64,000 bases of DNA from Acheta domesticus (Eukaryota; Arthropoda; Insecta; Orthoptera; Gryllidae), in the NCBI GenBank assembly GCA_031308135.1, contig JAHLJT010000631.1, positions 159,564,921 to 159,628,920 of the forward strand. The letters are read 5' to 3'. The position numbers and the translations under genes were made by a program. Of this stretch, positions 1 to 12,500 are shown piece by piece (the first letter of the stretch is position 1; each line of letters starts with the position of its first letter). The notes beneath the pieces are model-generated. The model worked only from the letters and a program-made list of their open reading frames with translations. It had not been told where the DNA came from and searched no databases.

Positions 1-780
1 GATAGCCACCCACGCACTAGGAGAGACGCGTGATAAACGAATAAGCATAACAACGAATCCAGTAGGAACCAGCGCGCCCTAGTAACATGTGCGCGAAGCT
101 ATGACGCGGACTTCCAAACTATTGAGAACGGGAAGTGGTGGACGAGAGGGACGTGAGGAACTACCACCCCTCCAAGAGAGAGGAGACGGGAGGGCAAGTC
201 GTTTTCCTTCTTCCTGGTCTAGACGTTGGAATGAGCGGATGTGTGGCGTAATAGTGGTAGAAGTGCGTATGAGCAGGAGCCATCTTGGCGAGTCCATAGG
301 GAGGTACCGTTTGTTAATTAAGACGGGAACATCAAAGTTTTTTCTGGACGTAATAGTAAAGGCAAACGTAACTCAAAAGTGAACTGGAAGGTGATTATTA
401 GAGGGGAGAGACTCGAGTGAAGTTATTGCCGAGAACGTTGTGAGTTTCGTACGGGAACAAGCGTGAGGATTGTGCAAAACGCGTCGGCGTGTCGCGACTC
501 AAGAGCGACGAAGAAAAGAAGAAAATTTGGAAATTTCGGTGTCGGACGAGGCGAGGAACTGGCGGCGGGAGGGTTCGGCGCAGGACCGGCAGCAGGGCGT
601 AAGAAGACGTGGTAAAACGGGAGACGGGAGGCAGCTTCCAGCGACGTCGCAGGCGACGATCTCGGAGGTCATAGGCAACCCGAAACGAGCCAAGGTCGAA
701 GGCGCCACGCGGCAGCAGCGGCCCGAGGTAGCGGTGATTTCAACGAGGTAATCGCGGATCGAGAACTACACGAATACGAA
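1..780. other. GC- and CpG-rich segment of unknown nature
   Basis: This stretch is much richer in CG dinucleotides than the AT-rich DNA after position 780. Open frames of 93-97 residues on the plus strand (89-382, 470-751) are Arg/Glu-rich and match nothing I recognise. It could be an untranslated first exon with promoter, or part of an LTR element. No coding claim is made. Confidence 0.25.
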
Positions 781-2871
781 GTTAAAAGCGACGAGTGCGC
801 GAACAGTATTGCAGATATTCAAATAACTTATTTAAACTGTGTTAAGTGGAGTGGAGTAGCAAGTGAGAAATCATAGCCTGTGTCTTTGTAACACAATCCA
901 TTCTCAATATGAGCAGTTAACGACTGTCTCATTCATTGTAAATAAATTTAAGAAAATATTTTTATTTAAATTAGGGCAACTTGAATGTTTTGGTTGTGAT
1001 CAAGGAATTTAATTAAAAGGGAAGTGTTGTAAATAGTAGAATAGAAGAGATTATCTGACAAACGGTAATTTAGAAGTACTTGATAAGATTCATGCATTTG
1101 GTTAAACCAGGCCTGACAAAACAAAGTTAAGGTGAAATTATACACAGAGAGTCATGTTATTTGAGAAGTGAATTTATTATTTCATGCGTGATATAAATTT
1201 AATATCGGAATATACGCATAATTCTTCTAATCTTTGTGTCTTTGGGTACGCTTACTCATCCAAAAGATCCCGCCCTGTGAGATCACAAAGCTCATTACGA
1301 GCCTTCTTTCTACCTCCCCCTTTTCAGCTGGTTGATGGTGCGAGCGGTCGAAGAGAAGACCGACGCTGGTAAGTCGAAGGTTGTGAGAGGCAGGCGTGTT
1401 AGAGTATGTATGTATGTATGTGTATAAATATTGTGGCGTCACTGCATTTTCATAATGAAAATTGATCAAAACAACGGATCTTACTCCTTACTAAATGTGA
1501 CGGAATTGATGGATCTTTGTTTACAAGGGACGACCCTTGTACTACCTCTCGCCCGCGTTCGCCTGCCCCTTTTATTCCTTTGTGAGTGTCCAGAAGACGG
1601 AGGCACCCGCCGAACCCTCATCTCCTTGTGTTTACAAGAAACGAGGCCCTACCCAAGCCCACCCCTCGCCCACCCATCGAGCTAGGCGATGATTAAGTTA
1701 TAGGTAAGGAAAGTTGTGTACCGCCAACGACGCTACCAAGACCATGTGGATTTCATAAACAGCGTGTGTTACAAGCATCGAGAGGATGGAATTTTCCAAA
1801 AGGAACCTACACAACGTCTCCTAGGATTGGCGGAGAACCATTTTCGGCATAGTAAATGCGAACAATAACCAAGAGTTTTATTAAATTACAGTGCGATCTC
1901 AGCACTTTCAATAGAAAAAAGTGGGAGGAGCAGAGGTGGAGGCGATCCTCTACCAACAGCGAAAACTTACTCATAATTCCGCCTACAGAGAGAACACTTG
2001 CTACTCTAATTATCGCAATGAACTTATTTCTTTTGACTATCGTAGAGGGCATTTCTTATTTGCCACCAGTGTGACTGACATGCTTTGGTTGATTGTGATC
2101 ACACACATATCATTTGAAGCGTTCCTGGCGTCGTAGAATCAGTGCCGACAGAAAAAATACTTAAATTTTCCAGAATTTAATCTCCACAAATGACGCTAAA
2201 GGAAAGAAAGAAATGCGTTGTTGTTTCTTATAAAAACAATGTGAAAACGTGGAGTATGAATACATGCTACTTCGCACACCGCTAGTGTGTGTGTGTGTGC
2301 GGGTGAGAATCACGTTTGGAAGTCTCCTGTGACTTGTGTGACGTTTGGGTGTGAAAGCGCCCGGGGCGGGGTGGGGGACTGCCGGCTGAGACACCAACGC
2401 CCGCCGCCTGAAGGCGTCGTGGGTTAACCCTCTGGGACGATCCTCCGCTTTGAAGAATGGTCGAAACAGCTGTTTTGGTTCAACGACACCTAGGAGCCCG
2501 GACCGGTGATGTTTCCCCATCAATGCCCGACGTGGTTTTCATTCAACCCATCAGGCAAAACCTTGAGTAATTGTAATAACAAATCTCCGTCGCGCATTGG
2601 CGAGAACAACATCAAGTTATCAATTTTTTGCAATTTTATTTTTTAACAAATTTTTGTAATTCAATTGTAATAAGTTCTTTTTATGGGGGATGAGCTCATT
2701 AGTATTATGTTATGTTTCTTTAATTTCTTTTTATTTAAATCAATATACAAGAGATATTAATATTCTTTTATGTCTCTTCACAACAACGTTCATCTTCCAG
2801 TCATTTGCAGATAACCAGCAGGTGTCAAGAGCTAGCCAGTGCGTACTGCGGAAACGCAAGGCGAGAGCGTC

Positions 2872-2873
<2 letters not shown>
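781..2873. other. AT-rich sequence without a recognised gene
   Basis: Open frames here are short and of low-complexity or random composition. Notable items are a 41-base segment with strong splice signals at 1328-1368, a short TG repeat near 2288, and a GC-rich patch at 2350-2480. Nothing coding can be supported. Confidence 0.4.
1328..1368 (+). other. candidate short exon flanked by strong splice signals
   Basis: The segment follows CTACCTCCCCCTTTTCAG, a near-ideal acceptor, and is followed by GTAAGT, a near-ideal donor. It is 41 bases long, so not a multiple of three. No neighbouring plus-strand exons were recognised, so this may be chance. Confidence 0.2.

Positions 2874-2919
<46 letters not shown>
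2874..2919. repeat. (TA)n microsatellite
   Basis: Pure AT/TA run immediately left of the LINE at 2920. The same motif resumes at the other end of the LINE (6108). Confidence 0.98.
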
Positions 2920-2920
<1 letters not shown>

Positions 2921-5900
2921 TCCACCTAGGGAGTACAAGACCTTGACGTTGGTGGTAGAGCTTGTGTACCCCCGTGAACCTGAGAGCTATGCCGGCGGTA
3001 GCGTAGCTACTGGTAGGGCCTCCCTTGCCGGACAGGTCGAGGGAGAGGGGGTCAGACGAAGAAGTACTCCAGAAGAGGACCTCAACGCCGGAAGAAATCA
3101 CCAATATCTGAAGTGGATCGGCAAAGATCTTTAGCGAAGATGGCGTGAGGCGCCTCGAGGGGTAGATGGAACCCATAGCCGAAGTGAAGGCAACCATCTA
3201 GGGGAGAGCCCCCGACAGAAAACAAGCAGGGCAGAATGCTTGAAGTCGGCAGCCCCGACGTCTGCCTACTTAGCTGTGGGCTGGTAACTCGCACTAAGGA
3301 ATAATAATCCACTCGCAATCTTCACTGTAAGCCGGATAGTCACATACGACGACCAACGCATGCCAAGGAAAAGAGAAAAGGAATTGCGGAATTATTAAAC
3401 ATAGCCACATGGAACGTAAGAGGTCTGGGAATGAAAGACGTAGAACTAGATAAGCTTCTAAATGAACGGAAAATACAAATAGCTGTAATAACTGAGACTA
3501 AGAAGAAACTAAAAGGAACAAAAGAATTAGATAACTATATAATGATATATAGTGGCGTGTCAGAGGGTGTAAGAGCAAAAGCTGGAGTAGCCATACTGAT
3601 TCACAAAAGACTGAAATCTAGAATAGAGAATTATACTTATCTGAATGAAAGAATAATGATGATAAGAATGAAAGTAGATAGAGGTCATCTGACGGTGATA
3701 GGGATATATGCCCCTGAAGAGGGAAGGAAGGCAGAAACAGAAATATTATACAACCAGCTACAAAAGCAAATCGATAAGGTGAACAAGAACGATAGTCTTA
3801 TAATATGCGGCGATTTTAATGCCAGAGTAGGTATTATACCTATCCCAGGAATTGTCGGAAATCAGGGCGAACAGCACTTGAATGAAAATGGTAAAGAGCT
3901 AAGAACATTTGCTTCCTCCAACAATCTAAAAATCACAAATACTTTCTTTAGAAAAAGAGATATAAACAAATACACATGGTGTGCCCGAGGATGTAGATCA
4001 ATAATTGATTACATATTAATAAATAATAAAATACGGGCACAGCTGAAGGATGTTCAAGCTTACAGAGGATGCGATCTATACACTGACCATTATCTGGTGA
4101 TAGCAAAATTCTTACTTTTTAAAAGATGGAAAACGTCCACAAGAAAGAAATTACAATCCCCTGAAGAAGTATTCATAGTGCATCTTCTGCAAGAAGGGAG
4201 CATTAGAACATTGTATCAGAAGAGACTACGACACTATTTAATGGACGTTCCCACAGAGGATGATCTCGAGAAAGAGTGAGAAAATATAAAGATTAATATA
4301 AAGAAAGCAGCCACGGAAGCACTTGGGATAAAGAAAAAGATTAGAAGCAAGAAAGGTTTAAGAATCTGGAACAGCGAAATTTCAGAAGCAATCAAAGACA
4401 AACAGGAAAAATATAAAAAATGGCTTCAACAGAACAACGAACTAACCCGAGAAAACTATAAAACAGCACGGAACAAATCAAAGTGTATAGTCAAAGAAGC
4501 TCCCCGGAAATCCTGGGATACATTCATAAGTAAAATTGTAAACGACATACATGGAAGACAAAATGCCGCATATAAGATAATGAAACATCTGAACAAGACA
4601 GAAAGAGATACAATAAGGATTGGTGTTGTGAAGAAAGAAGAGTGGATCGAACATTATAAACAACTATGGTACAATGCACAAGAAGATAATGAAATATCGG
4701 AATGTAAAGAAGGAGAAAATAACAGCATTGATCCAATCACAATACACGAGCTACAAGAATCATTAAAAGAACTAAAGAATAGAAAGGCTACTGGAAGAGA
4801 CAAAATCAATGCTGAACTTCTAAAATATGGCGATCCACTCCTGCATGGGAGATTACAACATTTAATGAATCAATGCTGGCAATCTAAACGGATACCTGAA
4901 GAATGGAAAACTGTTGAAGTTGTATCAATATTTAAGAAAGGAGATCGTAAAAACCCAGAGAACTACAGAGGAATTGGCTTGCTGAATTCAACATACACGT
5001 TATATGCCAGAATTATAAACAAAAGACTCCTAAAAATAGCAGACTTGCTAGTGGACGAAGAACAAACTGGTTTCCGAAAAGGAAGGTCAACTACTGACAA
5101 TATTTTTGTTCTACAGCAACCATGGAGAAACGAAGAGAATTCAATCTACAAACGCATATGGCATTTATTGATTTTGTTAAAGCCTTTGATAATGTTGATA
5201 GAAGGAAACTTTGGGACATTATGAAAAACTATGGCTACCCTACTCATCTTATAGAAACAATTAAAAGCATGTATAATAATTCAAAAATAATTATTAAGAC
5301 AGATTCCATTAAATCAGAAGAAATTTTAATTAACAAAGGCGTTCGACAAGGATGTTCAATGTCGCCGACACTTTTCAACATATATGTAAATGACATATTT
5401 CTGAGATGGAAACAAAATATTAAAACAGGAATAAAATTGACTAAGAAAAATATTTTAAACCTTCTACTTTATGCAGATGATGCTGTCATAATCCAAGAAA
5501 CTGAAAAGGATCTACAGTATGCCCTACACCACTTAAATCAGCTATGCAGCTCTTAACAACGTAACCATCTCAAAAGACAAAACTAAAATATTAGCGTTTT
5601 GGGGAAAAGAGATTATCCGTTCAAAAATAATTCTAGACAATGTAAGCTTAGAACACGTTTTAAATTTTAATTACCTAGGATGTGACACGGAAGAACAAAA
5701 AGACATTGATAAAAAATTAGCAAGATTTCAATCCATCTGTGGGACCATACACAGAACACTTAAAAACAAGACCCGAAAAGATACCAGAATAAAATTTTAC
5801 AAAACATTAGCTCTCCCGATATTGCTTTATGGCAGTGAATGCTGGGTTCTAACGCAGAAAAGAATAAGCAAAATTCAGAGCTCAGAGATGAAGTTCCTTC

Positions 5901-6105
5901 GAAGAACAAAAGGCTGCATCTTAGAAGACCAGATAAGAAATGAAGAAATCAGGAAAGAATTGAAGAAACAAGACTACCAAGATTAGCATATTTCTACAAA
6001 CCGAGAGGGAAAAGAGATGTGGGAAGACCCACGAAAAGATGGAAAGATACAGTGGAGACGGAACAGGCGTAAGCCTAACCCGTGAAGTGTAGAAGAAGAA
6101 GAAGA

Positions 6106-6107
<2 letters not shown>
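2920..6107 (+). mobile_element. degenerate RTE-like LINE (endonuclease plus reverse transcriptase)
   Basis: A nearly full-length non-LTR retrotransposon. 2920-3400 looks like its 5' leader. From 3431 comes an apurinic-type endonuclease, with ATWNVRGLG just upstream, GDFNARVG, SIIDYI and a terminal TDHYLV. Reverse transcriptase follows from about 4740, with GFRKGRSTTD, GVRQGCSMSPTLFN and the catalytic LLYADDAV near 5470. The C-terminal part (LLYGSECWVLT) and the (GAA)n tail end at about 6107. It is dead: an in-frame TGA at 4277, a frameshift near 5120-5140 and another near 5550. The endonuclease resembles the CFDP2/BovB kind, hence the RTE-like call; the clade is not certain. Confidence 0.88.
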
Positions 6108-6181
<74 letters not shown>

Positions 6182-6182
6182 A
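6108..6182. repeat. (TA)n(TG)n microsatellite
   Basis: About 52 bases of TA followed by about 22 of TG, directly after the GAA tail of the LINE. Confidence 0.98.
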
Positions 6183-6298
6183 TCCTGTTTACATCTCCGC
6201 TGCCATAGGGGCCATTTTACTATATTAAATATCATCAAACTTATGAATAACTATATGGTAGGGTACAATAACTATGATTGAAAAGTATCTTAACTTAC

Positions 6299-6525
6299 CA
6301 TTTGTCAATATCCTTGGGTAGAGCAGTATGAAATATTTCAAGATCCGGATTTGGTTGCAGCAACATTTGCATAATCGGATACGATCCTGTTATGCACTCT
6401 GAGAGTTCCGATAATAGGCACTTGAGCTTCGGGAACTTTGTCTTGATCACTTTGCGCATTGTGCTGCCGTTTCTCACATGCCACACATCTACGTTCAGGC
6501 GACGGTGTCCATACCTCAGCATCAC
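6299..6525 (-). CDS. gene 1, ankyrin/linker exon 4 (last visible)
   Basis: Encodes 75 residues plus two bases of a Trp codon, starting VMLRYGHRRLNVD and ending KDIDKW. The acceptor is GATGTACGCAG and the donor is ATG|GTAAGT. The gene 2 homologue at 51071-51312 is five residues longer, in the variable stretch after FPKLK. The dead LINE at 2920-6107 begins about 120 bases downstream, in the following intron. Confidence 0.9.
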
Positions 6526-9500
6526 CTGCGTACATCGATAAAGGTTCTCATGGGAGTTCTCAGAAGATAATTAGCAACTAATCATTTTAATATACGCTTA
6601 ACGTTTGTTTAGTACGGCCATTTAATATAATTCAATCTATATAAATATTCGAAATTGCCATTGAGACTAAAGAAAAGTGTTGTATTACAAATATTACATT
6701 AAAAATAGTGTCTTAGTTATTTTCTTGTTACGTAAACGAGTTTTAATAGTTATTTTCCGTTCTCTTTTCTAACATTTTTTTTACAGTTTCTAACTTAGGT
6801 CTTTACGATTAATGGTTTATGTTGACTTTCCATATTACCCTATATTACATTAGGTAGTACTGATATAATATTTTCACTCTTACAGCTTGTTTTTGACAAA
6901 TTAATATTAACGTCCGTGATTTAGTTATTGGGTGGCATCAACTTCAATGTACTTGGCAATTGAATATTTTAGTGTTTTATATTGAAATTATATACAATTG
7001 ATTTTGAATATTGCTCAAGGCATCAGGTTCTACTTGTGGTCCTGCGCAATTGTAGAGAATATCGTAATTTTGTAGGTTCTTTACATGAAAATCCCTGAAA
7101 TATGTTATCTTTAATTTTTAGTTTTATTATAGCAAAGTGGGCTCAATAATATGGTTAATACTTAATGAAATGCATAATAATATGTAATAACAATATATAA
7201 TATATTACTTCATATATTAATAGTTAACAATATCTCATCATTATTCAAACTTCTACATTTTAACACTAAAAATCCAATAATTTTAGGAAGCTCTCTTAAA
7301 AGTTTATCACGTTTTTTCTTGACTTTAAACAAATGAGGATTGTTAATTGAATAATTCCACTCATTGTTCAACATTTTTCCACTTTGTTCAAGATTTTTCG
7401 TACAATCTCTGGTGTTTAAGGCAAATATTTATTTACAGAAATACAATAATGTTTGTATTATATCTATTAAATTTTCAGGAGTTTGGCGTAAGGTTTTACA
7501 AATGTTATAGTCGCGGCAGTGACAATTCTGAAAATTTTATTCAGATGAATAAAATGAAAATACATGAATATTTCTCCTCTCATGTACGAGGAAATTTTCT
7601 TTAGTGAATGCGTTTCCAACACGTTAAAATTTTAAGTACCAAATTATTGTACCGAGTTGGAGAGAAACGATTGATATTAATAGAGTTCTAGTACACGAGT
7701 ATATTTATTATTTTTTCAACCGTCACAGAGAGAGAGAGAGAGAGAGAGAGAGTAAATAAGAAACAGAGAGGGAAAGACAGAGACAAAGAGAGAGACGGAG
7801 AGAAAGGGAGAGAGACCGAGTGAGAGAGGCAGGGAGTAAGAAAGAGAGAGAGTGAGAGTGAAAGAGAGAGTGAGGGTGAAAGAGAGTGAGAGTACTAGGA
7901 GAAGGCACGTGCTATGTTGAAGCACCGCCGGTTTTAAAAGTCTCTGAGAGTTGCGAGAATCTCCTCCCTCTGCTCTGTGTCTAGCTTACCTTGAGAATTT
8001 GCGCAGCATCAGCGTCTGGGTGTTGTAAAGCGTTCCACACGGCAGAGTCGCCAAACTTGTCAGGGCGGTTCACTTCCAGATCCTGCCGCTCCATGAGCAT
8101 CTGGATGCATCGCGCATGAGCGCCCGCATGTGCGTTGTCCCAGAAAGCCAACGTTGCGCAGTGAAGAGGAGAGTACTCCAGAACGTTCAGTACGTTGGCA
8201 ATTGTCCGCGAATCGGCAAGAAGTAGCTGCATACACTTGTCGTTTCTCTGTACATAAGAATTTGTGTGCAATGTTATTAAAAGAACTTTAGTAGATACAA
8301 CCAATGTCAGATTAAGAAACTTCAGGGAACCAGGAAACTTCAGGGCCCAAACAGGCGAACCGAGGGAATCCTACAAGCTCAGATATCAAGACATCTATTC
8401 TGATTGTCTTCGGATGGTCATTCTCGCCTGCACTGACATTAGTTAACAATAATTATTCCAAGAAGATATTTCAGGGAATACCAAAGACACAGATTTCGAC
8501 AGGAAATTGTATTGAAAATTATCAAAAAGAACATTGTCATGTGGCAATTTCGTATGTGAATCTGTAATTTTCATTGATAATTCCATTGCAATATTATCTT
8601 AATTATTTAAGATCATCTTTAATTATTTAAAATCATCATGCAAAATACTCTAGGATTAGGGCATTTCGTGATTGGCTAATCATATACCGATGCATTCAAT
8701 CCGGAGGTAAAAATAAGAACAACCAAAACGTACCTAACATTTAGAGATTAAGTTGTTAAGCGATTAACAAACTGATGCACATTCCTCATCGGGTATACTT
8801 GCTACACGATCTTAAGCTCTTTGGTTTAAATGTTTCAACACTATTAATAGTTTTAAGACTAAGAAAACAATTTACAATATCTGCAGTTTAAAAAAATGAA
8901 ATACAATTCTTTCCACTTTCTTTCAAAAATCATCGAACTATTAGTGTGAGATCTGTTGGAATTCTCTTCCATGAATTACGCACGAATTTCGCAATGCCCA
9001 TCTCTCGTGAACTTGAGTCCTCCGAACCATCGCCACTTCCAATGTTGCTACTGCCCCCATTGGTCCCTCCACTCCGGCTGCTACCGCCAGCTCCTTTGCT
9101 CCCAAACCGAATTCCTGATAAGTCCTATCCTAGGCGCTCAAACATTTTAGAGCCCTGATTGCTTAACTCACACTCGGCCTTGTCAGAGTTTGTCCTTCCT
9201 TGTTGCTGAGCTTTCTTTGGTCACGTAGGGTAACATTATTTATTTTTCAAAATTGTAAATTACTCTTAATTTTGGTTTACTTTACATCTACGATCGTATC
9301 CATTTGAATATTATACTCGTAAAGAGCATTTGTTATATATCTACCATTTCTAGTTCGGTAATATCATATTCTTTTTCTCAAAAACTGTTTTATTGATTTT
9401 TCTGTATTATTTTTTAAACACCTGGATAAACTAATGGCAACTATTACAAGAGACATTGATAGTTGTCAAAAAATTCAACAATCATGTGCAATGTATTTGA

Positions 9501-12500
9501 ATTATTGGGTAATATTTTTTGTAAAATATCTTTGGTAATATTTTTGTAATATTTCGACAAATAGACGAAGAAACTAAAATATATATGTATAAATATGAAG
9601 GCAACCCTATCAGAAAAATTATGACCGCAGACCTATAGAATTAACATCGCTTGGAATGAGACTAAAAGTTAGGAAGATTTTCCGCACCCTACCCTCTCTC
9701 CCTACACTATTTTTATAAAAAATGGTGTTTTAAATTTCCTTTTACTATATTTTATAAAAAGGTTTTAACATTTAAAATTTATTTTTTAAACTCTACAATA
9801 CAAGCTAGTAACCCTACAATAGCACATGTTTTCTGGCATCATTTATAACTTTCGGAACTTTCGAAAAAAAAGGAGTTTAAATAACATCATGTACATGTTT
9901 TTGAAAATGTGAGTAGTGTTTGCGTAAGTTTTTAAGTGAAGAAAATATAGAAAATGTATTTTCTCAAAACGGCGTGAAATTTGTTTTTTACCTTTGTCTC
10001 GAATACAGCAAAGTAAGTTTATAAAAATTGTCCAAAATTATACCAACAATTCTAGAAAGAATGTGCTGCTGTAGCACCAAGAGTTTATATTTTATTTGTT
10101 TGTGAGAACAAGTGGTTCTAATGTTTTCTTATAAAAATTCACGGAAACTCGAGTTACCTCTGAAAATAAAATTTCGTATTTTAAAAAACGTTCAAACCTG
10201 ATTCGCTCAAAAGTGACTCCAAATTTCTGAACAAAAATTTGCGTATAGAATTAGGTTTTGCTTCCCTACGATACTGCTTCTCTACAATCTAAGCGATGTG
10301 TGACTGGCGGAAGCGGTCGCAAATACCACAGATTCATAATAACAAGCTTTTTATTGTTCTTGTGAAATCCTTGACCCTACAGCGGACCCACAGCTCCACG
10401 CTCACTCCCGTCGCAATGATGAATGGCGGGAGAGGGAGGCAGCGGCAGCGTTAGCAAGCAGACACGCAGGCGGGCAGGAAAAAAAGCAGGCAGGCAGGTC
10501 GACGCGGGAGTCCCTCGAACTTGCGCGGAAGTGCCTGTCGAAGGTGGTCGGGAAGATAACATCTTTACGTGATTGTGTGAAACTGGCGAAATTTCTTGTT
10601 GAATTTAAAAACTTTATGTAAATGTGTAATGAATATGTAGCAATTCATGAAGCATCATAGCATAGAAAATCATACAAAGCATCGTGGCGTGGCAAAGCAT
10701 AGTAAATCAAATACTCAGCATAGGAAATCATCATCATCGTGAATATTTCATACATCACTTGCAAATTTATCTTTATTAACCTGCTTCAAATCCATTTTTG
10801 CATCCAAAACTGAACTGTTATTGCACACAGGACCAATAATATCTACTATTGTTAAATATACATGTCTCAATGACATTCATTATCATTTTTTCTAGAACAT
10901 TTTATACATCCGATAGCCGGTTACTCTTTACTTCGCATATTCCACCACACACTAGACATCAACACTCTTGCGGGCTCCTCTGATCTGGAGTCAGCAGAAC
11001 TCGAGGCCCTCCGTGACAACACATACATGAGAGACAAGGATCAAACAACCATGACCAAGACAGGACTCGAACCCGCGCGACCCTGCACCGAGTCCAGTAT
11101 TTATAAAGTATATTGACAAAGTATTTAAATATTAAATTTAAAGTATTTTGCCCAACATTGGAAATGATGTATACAAAAAATGGTGACTGAGATGTGTCAA
11201 TTCGGAAAGAAATTGTGGTATTAATAGTATTACACAACTATTACTAAAGGTGAGAAAGTAGGTGTTGTTTCAGTTCCACTAGAGAATAACGCACAAGAAC
11301 AGCTTACATATGATCTTTTTGTGCATATTAGTAAAGAAAGAGTACAAAATGAACCTGTGCTAAATTCTAACTATTCGCATCATCCATACCTGCAAGTATT
11401 ATTTGCGGCTATTAAAATTTGCAAAACTGTTCATATCCCGTATGGAGGTAATACACTAAGCCATTGGGTGTTGGGAATATTTGAACGGGAATATAACATT
11501 CTAAGCTGCTACGATTCATTGGTATGTCCAAAGCCAGAGACTGTAAGAACTTATTTGAACAAAACAAAGCATAACATTTAGAAATTTTCAATACTATAAA
11601 ACTCTTTTAAGACAGTTTACAGCATCGGCTACGCCACATTCAAGTAGTTTACTCCGTATATACGTAGAGAGAGAGGGGGGGGGAGGGGAGAGGGAGAGAG
11701 GCGCGCTAGTGGTGTTCACAGACCTGCAAGCGGTTGGACGTTTTGAAAAAAAAGCAACACTCTTTCGGTATCAGGGGACCCCAGGTGAAATCTCGAAATC
11801 GAGTTTCCGCAACATTACATAACATTTTCTGTAGGGGAAGGTGTACCTTGGACATATATGAACCTTGGACCTACGCTAATTCTAGCTCTGCCTCTTAAAA
11901 TATATGCATACTACTATATGTAGTTCATAAAACTGTCAATAGTGGTTTCTGTACAGTTTAATTTGTTTATTTGGCAATTAATCTGCAGTAGAAATTATTA
12001 AAAAACGTAAAATCACCTGTCAAAAGTAAGTATTCTATGTTAGTTAGTGTTAATTATAGCTTCAAAATATGCAAGATCATATTTGAAATGAAAGCAATTG
12101 CCGACTTCGCATTTTTTAAGAGCAGAACAACGTGTTTTAACCCTGCAGTATTGACGTGACTTTTTGAAACAAAAGTGGTAACGCGGGTTGTCTCCAGACC
12201 CCCCCACTCTTTTCATGATATATGCGAAATTATTAAAAAATAAATTAATGTAATATTCTTCTTCTATTATTAACAATGTTTTGTATGCAATTAAACCATT
12301 TATTAAGAATTTAGTTCCTAAACAACTCTGAGAATTCGTCAGGAAAGCATCTAATGTTTGGAGTTAACTTTTGTACCGGTCTGCGCATGTTGTCACATCC
12401 AAGCCCATGTTTCGTAGCAGAAATTGAAATCTTTTCAAATTCAAAGTAAAATGGAAAATTTCAATGTCCATTTTATCCACATTCCACAATTCAGCAACAT

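Noticed and set aside
2690..3197. Frames rich in Tyr-Ile repeats
   Set aside because: Translation of the TA microsatellite and LINE leader.
7716..7925. Ser-Leu-rich minus-strand frames
   Set aside because: Translation of the GA-rich microsatellite.
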